Shown one piece after another: positions 17,640 to 26,865 of a DNA stretch of 64,000 bases (the stretch's first letter is position 1; each line of letters begins with the position of its first letter). The DNA is from Vibrio zhugei (GTDB lineage Bacteria > Pseudomonadota > Gammaproteobacteria > Enterobacterales > Vibrionaceae): positions 1,054,001 to 1,118,000 of the forward strand of contig NZ_CP033078.1 of assembly GCF_003716875.1 (NCBI RefSeq), in the 5' to 3' direction. A program made the position numbers and the translations under genes. The notes beneath the pieces were generated by a model. It saw nothing but the letters and a program-made list of their open reading frames with translations, did not search any database and was not told where the DNA came from.

Positions 17640-19404
17640 CCGTCATTCCGCAGCCAATTTCAGAATTAAAACAATGTGATCCAGTGATCGTTTACAAATG
17701 TTAGTGCGACAGACCTCTTGACCGCGATCCCCAGTTTTGATCTATTACTGTTATTTAACGGTCACTTTATTATGTCTGCTGCTCAACCTGTCATTAAACG
17801 CCTAGATCACTTAGGGCTGATCGCTGCTTTCTGCCATGAAATCGGTTTACCTGGTATTATTGATCGCATCATTCCCAAGTACTCGGATCACAACGTTTCA
17901 CATGGCGATGCGGTCTTGGCGATGATTCTCAATGGTCTTGGCTTTCACAGCAGAACGCTGCATATGTTTTCTGACTTCTTCGAGACGAAGCCTGTTGCCA
18001 AGTTGCTTGCTAAAGATATTGAAGCTCACCATTTAACGGACGATGTACTCGGACGCACGTTAGATGCTTTATATGAAGCAGATGTCTCCGCACTTTATCA
18101 AGCGATAGCAGAGCATGTCGTTGATAAGCTAGGACTTAAAACAGACTCTGTCCACCTTGATATCACTAGCTTCCATGTCGATGGTGAATACGCCCAGGAC
18201 GAAGATCTTAATGCCATCAAGCTGGTAAAAGGCTACAGCCGAGACCACCGTCCAGAGCTAAATCAAGTGGTCCTTGAGTTGATTTGCGAAAACCAAGCTG
18301 GCCTGCCTGTTTACATGCAAGCGCTTAGTGGCAACACCAACGATGCTAAGGCATTCTCAGAGGTCACTAAACGGCATATTCATTGCCTGAAGGCAGCTCA
18401 AAACAGTCGCTACTTCATCGCCGATGCCGCTTTGTACACCGAAGAGAGCATTCGTTCACTGGATGAGCAACAACAGAAGTTTATTACGCGTGTTCCAATG
18501 ACCATTAAATCAGCCAAAGAGGCCTTAATGAACCTTGAGCCCGAGCAGCTGAGCCATATCGGCAATGGCTACTCGGGTTGTTGGGTTGACGCTGATTATG
18601 GCTCGGTATCTCAGAAGTGGCTGTTGATTCATAGTGAACAAGCAACCAAGCGAGAACAGGTAACGTTTTATAAGAACTTAGACAAAAATATCACCAAAGA
18701 GCTGAAAGCGCTGGGACAACTAAAGAAAAAGCAGTTTGCTTGCGCAGTGGATGCCGAGCAAGCAATGAGCGACTTCGCCAGCCAGTGTCATTTGCTTGGC
18801 TTCGCGCAATCAACCATCGTTAAAGAGCCAATTTATTCAGGTCGTGGTCGGCCGAAGAAAGATGAAAAGCCAACGGGATACCACTATTTGATAGATGCTA
18901 CGCCTTATACCGATCTAGAAAAGGTGAAACTGGCCAAGCTTAAAGTAGGTATGTTTATTCTCGCCACCAACGATACTGACAACACCGACCTAACAATGGC
19001 TGCATTGCTTGAACATTACAAGTCTCAGCAAAAGGTCGAGCGCGGCTTTCGCTTTTTGAAAAGCCCTGAGTTCTTAACATCATCAATTTTCCTGAAGAAA
19101 CCTCAGCGAATCGAGGCACTACTGATGATCATGACGCTGAGCCTACTCGTTTACGCGAGCTTAGAGCACAAAATCCGAGAGAGTCTCACTAAGACCGAGG
19201 AATTCTTTCCTAGCATGGTAAAGAACAAGACGACAACTAAACCGACGGCACGTTGGGTATTCTTAAAATTCGAAGGTATCGACACACTCGAATTTGGCGG
19301 CCAAAGCTTCATAACGGGTGTTCAAGAGCATCAGACTCGGCTGCTTAAGCTTCTTGGTGTACTGTATGAAGCAGTTTATTCCTAAATTGGCTGCGGAATC
19401 TCGG
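17640..19404 (+). mobile_element. IS1634-family insertion sequence, complete
   Basis: 1765 bp. Inverted ends of 21 bp with two mismatches: both begin CCG, then two variable bases, then ATTCCGCAGCCAATTT (17640-17660 and complement of 19384-19404). A perfect 6-bp target duplication TTATAG flanks it (17634-17639 and 19405-19410), which fits the family. It carries one intact transposase gene whose stop lies in the right inverted repeat. Confidence 0.94.
17772..19385 (+). CDS. IS1634-family transposase
   Basis: 537 residues from the ATG at 17772; a TTG at 17718 would add 18 residues but has no support. DDE residues are seen in DITSFHVDGEY, FIADAALYTEESI and the C-terminal QQKVERGFRFLKSPEF. A Lys-rich insertion (GRGRPKKDEKPTGYHY) lies before the last catalytic residue. 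The length and the order of motifs fit IS1634-group transposases. The frame is intact, so the element may still be mobile. Confidence 0.92.
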   Translation: MSAAQPVIKRLDHLGLIAAFCHEIGLPGIIDRIIPKYSDHNVSHGDAVLAMILNGLGFHSRTLHMFSDFFETKPVAKLLAKDIEAHHLTDDVLGRTLDALYEADVSALYQAIAEHVVDKLGLKTDSVHLDITSFHVDGEYAQDEDLNAIKLVKGYSRDHRPELNQVVLELICENQAGLPVYMQALSGNTNDAKAFSEVTKRHIHCLKAAQNSRYFIADAALYTEESIRSLDEQQQKFITRVPMTIKSAKEALMNLEPEQLSHIGNGYSGCWVDADYGSVSQKWLLIHSEQATKREQVTFYKNLDKNITKELKALGQLKKKQFACAVDAEQAMSDFASQCHLLGFAQSTIVKEPIYSGRGRPKKDEKPTGYHYLIDATPYTDLEKVKLAKLKVGMFILATNDTDNTDLTMAALLEHYKSQQKVERGFRFLKSPEFLTSSIFLKKPQRIEALLMIMTLSLLVYASLEHKIRESLTKTEEFFPSMVKNKTTTKPTARWVFLKFEGIDTLEFGGQSFITGVQEHQTRLLKLLGVLYEAVYS

Positions 19405-19410
19405 TTATAG

Positions 19411-21115
19411 TGCTGAACGGGCAAAGCAATTCGATTTTTCTGTGCCGATCAATGTCGAACCCACGTATTTATTTAGTCCGCACAGTCAGGCTCACCTTGA
19501 AGATATACAAGTGGTTGGCGTTCCAGAAAATGCGGCATTTATCGATAAAATAAAACATCATTATCCGAATATTGAGCTTCGTAGTTATGAAGGTATATCG
19601 GGTGCGCGCCAACTCCTTGCGCAAGGCAAAGTGGACGCGGTGATTGATGTCTTCAGTAAACTCAAACCGCTATTAAATGATGGACTCCATGCCACGTCTT
19701 TAAACCACCAATTGTTGATTGCTCCCGGCTCTATTATTACAGGTAAAGGGCGCAACCAAGCGATTCTAAACAAAATCGAAGCCTTTGCCTTGACCGATGA
19801 TATGCAACGTCAATTGCGTGATGCGGTCAAGCGCTATGAGTTTCAGTTACGGCGACAAGCCTTACGGCGCCGTGTCATTAGTAGTGGTTTTAACCCGCAA
19901 CATAAGTTGAAGGTCAAGCTAGAAAGCCAGCCTCGTTATGTCATCTATCATTCCACCGGACAAGTGTCAGGGATGAGTGCCGATATCCTAAGCAAGGTGT
20001 GCGACGCATTATTATTACCTTGCGAAATTATCAGCAATAAAGATGAAACATGGTCCAACATGTTTAGCGATGTCATGTCCGATAACATTGATATTATCGG
20101 CCCTATTGTCGTGTCGGAACGACGTAAAAAATCGGTGTATTTTAGCGAGAGTTACTACCATCCTCATGCGTATATGATTAAACGCTTTGGCTATAAAGAT
20201 GGGGCGTATCAAGATATTTCTCAATTAGTGGCGGAGAGAATTGGGGTCATTAAGGATGATTTTTTCCAAGAATTACTCCATGAAAAATTACCCAATAAAA
20301 CATTGATAGAATTTGATTCACAGAAGGATATGATCAACGGATTATTACGTCATGAAGTCGATTATATCGTAATGAATAAGATTAATTACAGTTATGCGTT
20401 AGGGCAGACCCCAAAGATGATGCCACTCACTATTGATAAAGTGATTGGTAGTATCTATCAAAATGATATCGCGTTTGGTTTTCCGAAAACACCAAAGGGC
20501 GCCGTTCTCGCGAATTTATTTTCGGATGCCCTTAATATTATTGATACTAATGAAATCGTGCGTCAATACGATATTCAGCCTGGCTGGCGCTCCATCTTTG
20601 TGATTCGTAATCACTATCAGCAGCGTATCAAGATCATGACTGGCATTATCATTATCATACTTATTGCCTTTTTCTTGTACATTCGCTGGTCTGCAATGAC
20701 CGATACCTTAACCGGCTTATACGGCCGTCGTTCTTTGTTTCACCGCTTTAAGAATGGTGTACCCGCTCGGCTATGCTTTGCGAAGGTGTATATTGGTAAC
20801 ATGAAAGCGATTAACCAAAAGTATGGCATTGAGATTGGTGATAAGGCGTTAAAAGAACTGGCGAAACACGTGAAAAGGCAATGGCGTGGCAAAGTGTACC
20901 GGCTCAACTCGACCTCGTTTATTTGTGTTGGAAGGCGCGCTGATGAATCGGTGAGTGCTCGATTTGAAAAGATGAAAGGCTTGGTGTACATCGACCTAAA
21001 GCGTGGCGTCAATGTCACTTACTCGTTGGATATTACCACCTCCACACATCGGGAGCGTGATATGGCTTTGTATGAGGTATTAAAGCTCATGAATCAACAG
21101 CGCAAGATGCGCTGA
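19411..21115 (+). pseudogene. 3' part of the split periplasmic-binding/GGDEF-like sensor gene
   Basis: Continues the 17401-17639 part in frame (AERAKQFDFSVPI follows NITYS). Content in order: rest of the first SBP_bac_3 domain, a second SBP_bac_3 domain (VISSGFNPQHKLKVKL to VRQYDIQPGW), one transmembrane segment (IMTGIIIIILIAFFLYIRW), and a GGDEF-type domain beginning DTLTGLYGRRSLF. The signature that should read GG(D/E)EF is RLNSTSF, so the domain almost certainly lacked diguanylate cyclase activity even before the insertion. No start or promoter of its own is evident, so the half is probably silent. Confidence 0.88.
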
Positions 21116-21211
21116 TACGCACGCATTCCGCGCTGACGGTGATAAAATCAACGGTTTGTTTAAATACTCAGCGCTTAGCCGACGAAAGTGATAATCAATG
21201 AGAGTAGGGGG

Positions 21212-21240
21212 TTGCAATAGCTAAGGGAATGCTTGATAAT
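21212..21240 (+). promoter_or_regulatory. Possible promoter of 4.5S RNA
   Basis: TTGCAA (21212-21217) and GATAAT (21235-21240) are separated by 17 bases, a sigma70-type pattern, about 37 bases upstream of the mature 5' end. This would leave a short leader removed by RNase P. Confidence 0.5.
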
Positions 21241-21283
21241 CCTCATCAATCTTCAGCGACGCAACATTGTTGAAGTAATCTAT

Positions 21284-21391
21284 GGAGGCCCTGGTCCTCC
21301 CGCAACACTAATTCGTGAATCTGGTCAGGTCCGGAAGGAAGCAGCCACAGCGAACGACGTGTGTGCCGGGATGTGGCTGGGGCTTCCACCC
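21284..21391 (+). ncRNA. ffs: 4.5S RNA of the signal recognition particle
   Basis: The hallmark sequence GGTCAGGTCCGGAAGGAAGC (apical tetraloop and asymmetric internal loop where Ffh binds) lies at 21323-21342, and the matching strand GTGCCGGGATGTGGCTGG follows. The ends GGAGGCCC and GGGGCTTCC close the long hairpin, and CTCCCGCAAC near the 5' end matches E. coli ffs. It targets ribosomes making membrane proteins to FtsY and SecYEG. Ends are placed by comparison with E. coli and may shift by a few bases. Confidence 0.96.
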
Positions 21392-21771
21392 ATCTAGCCC
21401 TTTCTATTTTAAAATCACCAAGTCATCCAGTCTCAACATTCGAAAGCCATAGAGTCCTCGTCGTGGTATCAACCGATTGGCTTGAACTCAAGTGTCAGAT
21501 CCATCAGCCACACCCTCTTGTTATTTTCTCACAGACAATGTTGAAGCCCCCGCTTTATTTAAATGAAGTTGGTTTAGGCTTTTCTTGTAGCGCTAGACTT
21601 AATATGCATCTATAAACACCCGCCTGACGTATTTTGTCATTGGTTATTGCGAACTCGGTTGTCAGTGATCCTGATTTCTCTGATTCAAGTCACCCCGATT
21701 ATGACCATGTTTCGTTATTATATTTTTATAAATTATTAATATTATTCATATTAAGCACACAAGGAGCGCTT
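21392..21771. other. Non-coding stretch between 4.5S RNA and the DASS transporter
   Basis: No convincing gene. The region from about 21715 to 21755 is very A/T-rich and probably holds the promoter of the transporter gene. I see no strong hairpin directly after ffs. The frame that runs from 21634 into the transporter is rejected as its start because AAGGAG at 21761-21766 serves the ATG at 21772. Confidence 0.6.
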
Positions 21772-23238
21772 ATGAAGGTGGGGGGGATCAATGTTTTCCC
21801 TGGGGTCGTAGCTGTCGTCGTGACACTCGCTATTTGGTTTGTGATTCCGGTTCCGGATGGTGTGAGTAGTAATGCGTGGCATTTACTCGCTTTGTTTGTG
21901 GGTACCATTGTGGCGATCATCGGCAAGGTGATGCCAATCGGTGCCATCGCGGTATTAGCCATCACATTAGTGGCCTTAACAGGGGTCACGAATGACTCTC
22001 CATCGGGAGCGATTAAAGATGCGTTAAGCGGCTTTTCCAACTCACTCATTTGGTTAATTGGTATTGCGATTATGATCTCGCGCGGTTTGGCGAAAACCGG
22101 CTTGGGTAATCGCATTGGCTATTATTTTATTTCTTTGTTCGGTAAAAAATCCATTGGCGTGGGTTATGCGCTGGCCATTTCTGAATTGATTATTGCTCCG
22201 GTCACTCCCAGTAATACGGCTCGTGGCGGGGGGATTATGCACCCAATCATGAAATCTATTGCCACGAGTTTTGGCTCATCTCCAGAGGAAGGCACCTCGC
22301 GTAAAATAGGTCATTACCTTGCGTTGGTGAATTACCATATTAATCCTATCACTTCCGCGATGTTTATTACCGCGACGGCGCCTAACCCGTTAATCGTGAA
22401 ACTGATCGCCGATGCCACTGGCGCAGACATTAGTATTACTTGGGGCACTTGGGCACTTGCCGCGCTACTTCCAGGGTTAGTGTGTATAGCGTTAGTGCCA
22501 TTGGTGGTGTATGCCATATACCCACCTGAAGTAAAAAGTACGCCAGATGCCACTGTGTTTGCTCAAAATAAGCTTAATGAAATGGGCGCCTTATCATACG
22601 GCGAAAAAGTCATGGTGTTTGTCTTTGCGCTGTTACTCATACTGTGGGCCGGCGTGCCTGCAATGCTATTGGGTCCTGACTTTGTGGTAAATACTACGGC
22701 TGTGGCCTTCTTAGGATTGAGCGTGCTTTTAGTGACTGGCGTGTTGAATTGGGACGACGTGCTTAAAGAAAAATCCGCTTGGGATACGGTTGTGTGGTTT
22801 TCAGCATTGGTGATGATGGCGACATTTCTGAATAAACTGGGGCTTGTGGGCTGGTTCTCGAACGTGGTCCAAGGCAGTATTGCTCAATTGGGGTTTGGTT
22901 GGGAGGTATCAGCGCTGATTCTCGTAGTGGTGTATTTTTATGTGCATTACTTTTTTGCCAGTACTACCGCACATATTACCGCGATGTTTGCTGCCTTTTA
23001 CTCCGCAGGGTTATTACTCGGCGCGCCGCCTTTGTATCTTGGTTTATTGCTAGCGGGGGCGTCTTCTTTGATGATGTCTCTCACTCACTATGCGACAGGA
23101 ACCTCGCCGATTATTTTTGGCTCTGGGTACGTATCCATGGAAAACTGGTGGGTCATGGGCTTTATTATGAGTTTGGTCAATCTCTCAGTTTGGGGAATTG
23201 TCGGGGGCTTATGGTGGAAAGCCCTTGGATATTGGTAG
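21772..23238 (+). CDS. DASS-family (CitT/SLC13-type) dicarboxylate transporter
   Basis: 488 residues with about twelve hydrophobic segments. Family features are FSNSLIWLIGIAIMISRGL, the first SNT-type motif region APVTPSNTARGGG, and the repeat-related C-terminal AHITAMFAAFYSAG and THYATGTSPIIFGSGY. It imports di- or tricarboxylates (malate, 2-oxoglutarate, succinate, citrate or tartrate types), coupled to Na+ or by antiport; the exact substrate cannot be read. AAGGAG precedes the ATG. It converges on the tctBA genes, another carboxylate system. Confidence 0.88.
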   Translation: MKVGGINVFPGVVAVVVTLAIWFVIPVPDGVSSNAWHLLALFVGTIVAIIGKVMPIGAIAVLAITLVALTGVTNDSPSGAIKDALSGFSNSLIWLIGIAIMISRGLAKTGLGNRIGYYFISLFGKKSIGVGYALAISELIIAPVTPSNTARGGGIMHPIMKSIATSFGSSPEEGTSRKIGHYLALVNYHINPITSAMFITATAPNPLIVKLIADATGADISITWGTWALAALLPGLVCIALVPLVVYAIYPPEVKSTPDATVFAQNKLNEMGALSYGEKVMVFVFALLLILWAGVPAMLLGPDFVVNTTAVAFLGLSVLLVTGVLNWDDVLKEKSAWDTVVWFSALVMMATFLNKLGLVGWFSNVVQGSIAQLGFGWEVSALILVVVYFYVHYFFASTTAHITAMFAAFYSAGLLLGAPPLYLGLLLAGASSLMMSLTHYATGTSPIIFGSGYVSMENWWVMGFIMSLVNLSVWGIVGGLWWKALGYW

Positions 23239-23264
23239 AGCAATACACACGGTTAACACAGACA

Positions 23265-23292
23265 ATTAAGCGCCCTGAAGAGGGCGCTTAAT
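23265..23292. terminator. Bidirectional terminator between the DASS gene and tctA
   Basis: A perfect 12-bp stem ATTAAGCGCCCT / AGGGCGCTTAAT with a GAAG tetraloop, followed on the plus strand by ATCATTTT. It serves two convergent genes. Confidence 0.85.
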
Positions 23293-23293
23293 A

Positions 23294-24805
23294 TCATTTT
23301 AAAGAGGGGGATTGTTTTTGGGGAGACAGTGATTTAATTATTGATAAAACCTGTAATACGACAACCAACGCAAAAAAGGCCGCGAGCACCATAGACACAG
23401 GTCTTTCAACAAATGGGAGGAGGTGGCCATTGGATTTTATCATCGATGACAGTAAGTTTTTTTCTAGCATCGGCCCCAAAATCATGCCGAGAATGATCGG
23501 TGAAATAGGATATTGAGCACGCTGTAACAGGTAGCCCATAACACCCATGCCTAACATCACAACAATTGATGAGAGTGAGTTGTTTATAGCAAACGATCCG
23601 ACGCTACTAAAAATAATAATAATCGGATAAAGAATGGCTTTATCGATAAAGATGACCCGCTTAATAAAGTTAACCACTAATAATGCCAATGGAATAAGCG
23701 CTAAGTTGGCGATAAAGAACAAAATGAACACGGCATAGAGCTTATCGGGTTGAAATAAGAATAGCGTGGGGCCTGGGTTCATATCTTTCATGTAGAGCAC
23801 ACCGATAATAATGGCGGCCGCGGAATCGCCCGGTATACCGAAGACCAAAGATGGAATCCAACTGCCAGCCAAGCTTGCATTGTTACTGGATGAGGCGTCG
23901 ACAATCGCTTCTTCTGATCCCTTACCATAGCGTTCCGGCGTTTTGGAAAATTTGCGAGAGAGTGCGTAAGATATCCATGCGGCGATATCCGCCCCGGCGC
24001 CCGGTAGCGCACCGATTAGGGTTCCTAGAATACTGCTACGGCAGATGTTCAATTTGTAGCGCCACATTGTACGAGGAACACCTTTAAACAGGTTGAAGCT
24101 AGACTGGGTTGGAATCACGTCTTGCTTGTGTGTGTTTATTTTCCCAGCGTAATATTCGATGGCTCCGGAAATGGCAAACAAGCCGATCATGGCAGGAATA
24201 AAACTGATGCCTTGTAACATGCTGACTTCACCAAAGGTAAATCTTGGTACGCCTGTCATTTGGTCGTAGCCGACACAAGAGAGAAGTAAACCAAAACACA
24301 GTGTCACTATGCCCTTTAACGGCTGATTACCAACGACGAGTGTCGCACAAGTTAACCCGAGTAAAGATAACCACGTATATTCATAAGAGCTGAATTTTAA
24401 AGCAAATTTTGCCAACATCGGGGCAGCTAGCATTAAGATAATGGCACCAAAGAGACCACCAATCACAGAGCTGGTCAGCCCGATACCTAATACTCGGTTC
24501 AATTTTCCTTGTTTGACCAATTCGTGAGAGTCTGCCACATAAGCGGCTGAGGCTGGTGTGCCAGGAATTCTAAGTAAAGCCCCTGGAATATCACCAGCAT
24601 AAATTGACGATGCGCCGATGGAGATCATCAGGGCTAATGCTGGGATAGGATCCATGAAAAAGGTGAATGGAACCATCAGTGCGATGGCCATCGTAGCAGT
24701 CAATCCGGGAATAGACCCGACCACTAATCCAAACAGTCCGGCTGCGATAACGGCAAGAATGGCACTAAGGTTGATATATTGAAAAGCGTCGACTAATACT
24801 GACAT
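23294..24805 (-). CDS. tctA: Tripartite tricarboxylate transporter large subunit TctA
   Basis: 503 residues, the usual length, about twelve membrane segments. Family motifs include GLVVGSIPGLTATMAIALM, IYAGDIPGALLRIPGTPASA with the conserved GTPASA, and a second copy of the same motif type in GALPGAGADIAAWISYALS and FGIPGDSAAAIIIGVLY. With TctB it forms the membrane part of a secondary transporter that depends on a periplasmic binding protein TctC. GGAG lies before the ATG. It is downstream of tctB by 11 bases. The matching tctC is broken here. Confidence 0.94.
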   Translation of the reverse strand: MSVLVDAFQYINLSAILAVIAAGLFGLVVGSIPGLTATMAIALMVPFTFFMDPIPALALMISIGASSIYAGDIPGALLRIPGTPASAAYVADSHELVKQGKLNRVLGIGLTSSVIGGLFGAIILMLAAPMLAKFALKFSSYEYTWLSLLGLTCATLVVGNQPLKGIVTLCFGLLLSCVGYDQMTGVPRFTFGEVSMLQGISFIPAMIGLFAISGAIEYYAGKINTHKQDVIPTQSSFNLFKGVPRTMWRYKLNICRSSILGTLIGALPGAGADIAAWISYALSRKFSKTPERYGKGSEEAIVDASSSNNASLAGSWIPSLVFGIPGDSAAAIIIGVLYMKDMNPGPTLFLFQPDKLYAVFILFFIANLALIPLALLVVNFIKRVIFIDKAILYPIIIIFSSVGSFAINNSLSSIVVMLGMGVMGYLLQRAQYPISPIILGMILGPMLEKNLLSSMIKSNGHLLPFVERPVSMVLAAFFALVVVLQVLSIIKSLSPQKQSPSLK

Positions 24806-24816
24806 ATTGCAAACTC

Positions 24817-25254
24817 CTATACCCAGATGCCATCTGGTAACGCTACCATGAGCAGATGACCAAAGACGTAATAAATGATACCGGAAGCGACGAGCGCGAA
24901 TGTGGCATTCATGATGAGTTTTTTAGGATTACGTAGGCTCATCAATGCAAATAACAGTACGGATGCACAGATTAAAAAGCCCAAATAAGAAATGAGATAG
25001 GTGAACAGTCCGATCGATACGATGACTAATATTAAAGCCTGTATCTCCTTGGCACTGAATGTGTGTTTTTGCGGTTGTTGGCGAAGATGGATCACGCCAT
25101 CCAACACTGTAAATGCAAGTAATAATGCACTCAGTATTGTGGGCATAAATCCAGCGCCATATTCACTGATGCCGCCATATTGACTGACGCTTGTGACCAG
25201 CGTTAATAAGGCAAATACGGCTATCAGGAATTGGGAAAGGGGTAATGAACGCAT
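24817..25254 (-). CDS. tctB: Tripartite tricarboxylate transporter small subunit TctB
   Basis: 145 residues with four hydrophobic segments, the TctB pattern: SQFLIAVFALLTLVTS, YGAGFMPTILSALLLAF, a central helix pair and C-terminal IIYYVFGHLLMVALPDG. The start is the ATG at 25254 with AGGT upstream; the frame is open to 25347 but that part is the tctC-tctB spacer. It lies between the tctC remnant and tctA, the order C-B-A being standard for these operons. Confidence 0.87.
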   Translation of the reverse strand: MRSLPLSQFLIAVFALLTLVTSVSQYGGISEYGAGFMPTILSALLLAFTVLDGVIHLRQQPQKHTFSAKEIQALILVIVSIGLFTYLISYLGFLICASVLLFALMSLRNPKKLIMNATFALVASGIIYYVFGHLLMVALPDGIWV

Positions 25255-25348
25255 AAAGTACCTACAAGTTCCACAGAATGAATCTATGTGACAAGGCATC
25301 ACAATAGTATTGGGGGAAGGGGCGGAGTTAAGTGCTCCACCCACCACT

Positions 25349-25750
25349 TTATTTTTTGAGCTTATTGATCAATTTTCCGTACTTTTCATCTTCATTTTTC
25401 ATGAACGCGGCTAGCTTATCGCCATACAGTGGGTATACCTCAAAGCCTTGCTTGGTCGCAAACTGCTGAAGCTTGCATTCTGCAAATACTGCTTTCATGG
25501 CTTTAATCAGTTTATTTTGTATGTCTGGCGAAATCCCTGTTGGTGCAACTAACGCATTCCACGTGGAAAAAGTGTATTTATATTGAGTGGCTTGTTGGAA
25601 GACCGGAATGTCTTTATAAAGTCCTGTGTTGGTTTTCGCCATGGTCGCGAGGTTTTTGACCATTCCTGCATCCACCATACTTTTTGCTTCTCCCGGAGAA
25701 GAAGTGGTGAAATCAATACCTCCAGAAACGAGCTCCATTAATGCTCCCGA
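25349..25750 (-). pseudogene. tctC: 3' remnant of tctC, substrate-binding protein
   Basis: The last 133 residues of a Tct-type periplasmic binding protein (a full one has about 320): starts at SGALMELVSGGIDF and includes AGMVKNLATMAKTN, KDIPVFQQA and a normal C-terminus. The IS30-family element abuts it at 25752, and nothing on the far side of the element resembles the missing signal peptide and first domain. So the 5' 60 percent and the promoter have been deleted, not just displaced. TctBA therefore lack their own binding protein and native promoter. Confidence 0.88.
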
Positions 25751-25751
25751 T

Positions 25752-26828
25752 TTCAGATAATAAGTGCGACATTCATGGAAATATGTAGAAGAGGAAGCCA
25801 ACTGCTGAAAGTGGTACGCTCTTCTCGCCAAAGAAACAAGCAGTACTACCATGAATTATCAACAGTTGACCGAAGGCAGAAGATACCAGATTTCTGCTCT
25901 TTTGGAACGGGGAATTTCGGTTCCTGAAATAGCTAAAACAGTTCAGTGCCACCGCTCGACGGTATACCGTGAGCTTAAACGCGGTCGGAAGGGAGAGCAT
26001 TATTGCCCTAACGAAGCCCAGATGTCGTCTACCAAAAAGCGCAAAACAGCACGTAAATACCGAATACCAAAGGAACGTGTCGATTTTATCCGCCTTCTTT
26101 TAGAAACAGATTGGAGTCCAGAGCAGATTTCTAATGTATTAACGAAAATTGGTGCATCTGTCAGTCATGAGTGGATCTATCGCTTTGTTGCTCAAGATAA
26201 ACGCTTGGGCGGTAAGTTATATCGTCACTTGAGACAAGGTCATAAGCGGTATCGCCGAGGTAAACAAGAGAAAGCTCCAGCGATAAAAAATGCCGTTTCG
26301 ATTGATGATAGACCAAGCATCGTTGACAGTAAGGAGCGGTTTGGTGACTGGGAAATCGACACTGTGCTAGGTAAGCATGGTACAGGTGCAATGGTGACTA
26401 TTTTAGAGCGTAAGACTCGATTTTACATGGTAAAGAAAGTGCCATCTAAGTCAGCGGATGATGTCACCAAAGCGACAATAGAGCTACTGAAGCCCTATAA
26501 GAAACATGTCCATACCATTACGGCAGATAACGGGCGAGAGTTTGCAGGTCATGAAACCATCGCAAAAGAATTAAAGGCTGATGTGTACTTTGCTCATCCG
26601 TACAGTTCTTGGGAGCGTGGTGCTAATGAGAATGCGAACGGTCTTTTAAGGCAATATGTGAAGAAAGGAACCGATCTAACGACAGTGACGGACATCGATA
26701 TAGAGTTCGCTTTATCGCGGATAAATTACCGTCCGAGAAAGTGTTTAGGCTTCAAGCAGGCAGCCATTATATTTGAGGAGATGGCTTTAGCTTCTTGATA
26801 TTGGAGAGTGTCGCACTTCGCAGTTGAA
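25752..26828 (+). mobile_element. IS30-family insertion sequence
   Basis: About 1077 bp. Both ends show TTCA at the outermost position and, 10 bases in, the shared core AAGTGCGACA (25762-25771, and complement of 26809-26818), so the inverted repeats are imperfect with a variable part between. No target duplication can be recognised, which agrees with an adjacent deletion on one side. One intact transposase gene lies inside. End positions may be off by one to three bases. Confidence 0.85.
25851..26798 (+). CDS. IS30-family transposase
   Basis: 315 residues. N-terminal helix-turn-helix region (YQISALLERGISVPEIAKTV, then HRSTVYRELKRG), a middle helical part with DWSPEQISNVL, and the DDE catalytic core: DWEIDTVLGK, TITADNGREFAGH and NENANGLLRQY, with the family end RPRKCLGFKQAAI. 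ATG at 25851. The frame is intact and the protein complete. Confidence 0.95.
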   Translation: MNYQQLTEGRRYQISALLERGISVPEIAKTVQCHRSTVYRELKRGRKGEHYCPNEAQMSSTKKRKTARKYRIPKERVDFIRLLLETDWSPEQISNVLTKIGASVSHEWIYRFVAQDKRLGGKLYRHLRQGHKRYRRGKQEKAPAIKNAVSIDDRPSIVDSKERFGDWEIDTVLGKHGTGAMVTILERKTRFYMVKKVPSKSADDVTKATIELLKPYKKHVHTITADNGREFAGHETIAKELKADVYFAHPYSSWERGANENANGLLRQYVKKGTDLTTVTDIDIEFALSRINYRPRKCLGFKQAAIIFEEMALAS

Positions 26829-26865
26829 TTCGGGAATAATTAATTCCCAATAATAGGTATGAAAG

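Noticed and set aside
21361..21615. 84-codon open frame starting inside the 4.5S RNA gene
   Set aside because: Overlaps a structured RNA gene and lacks a ribosome binding site.
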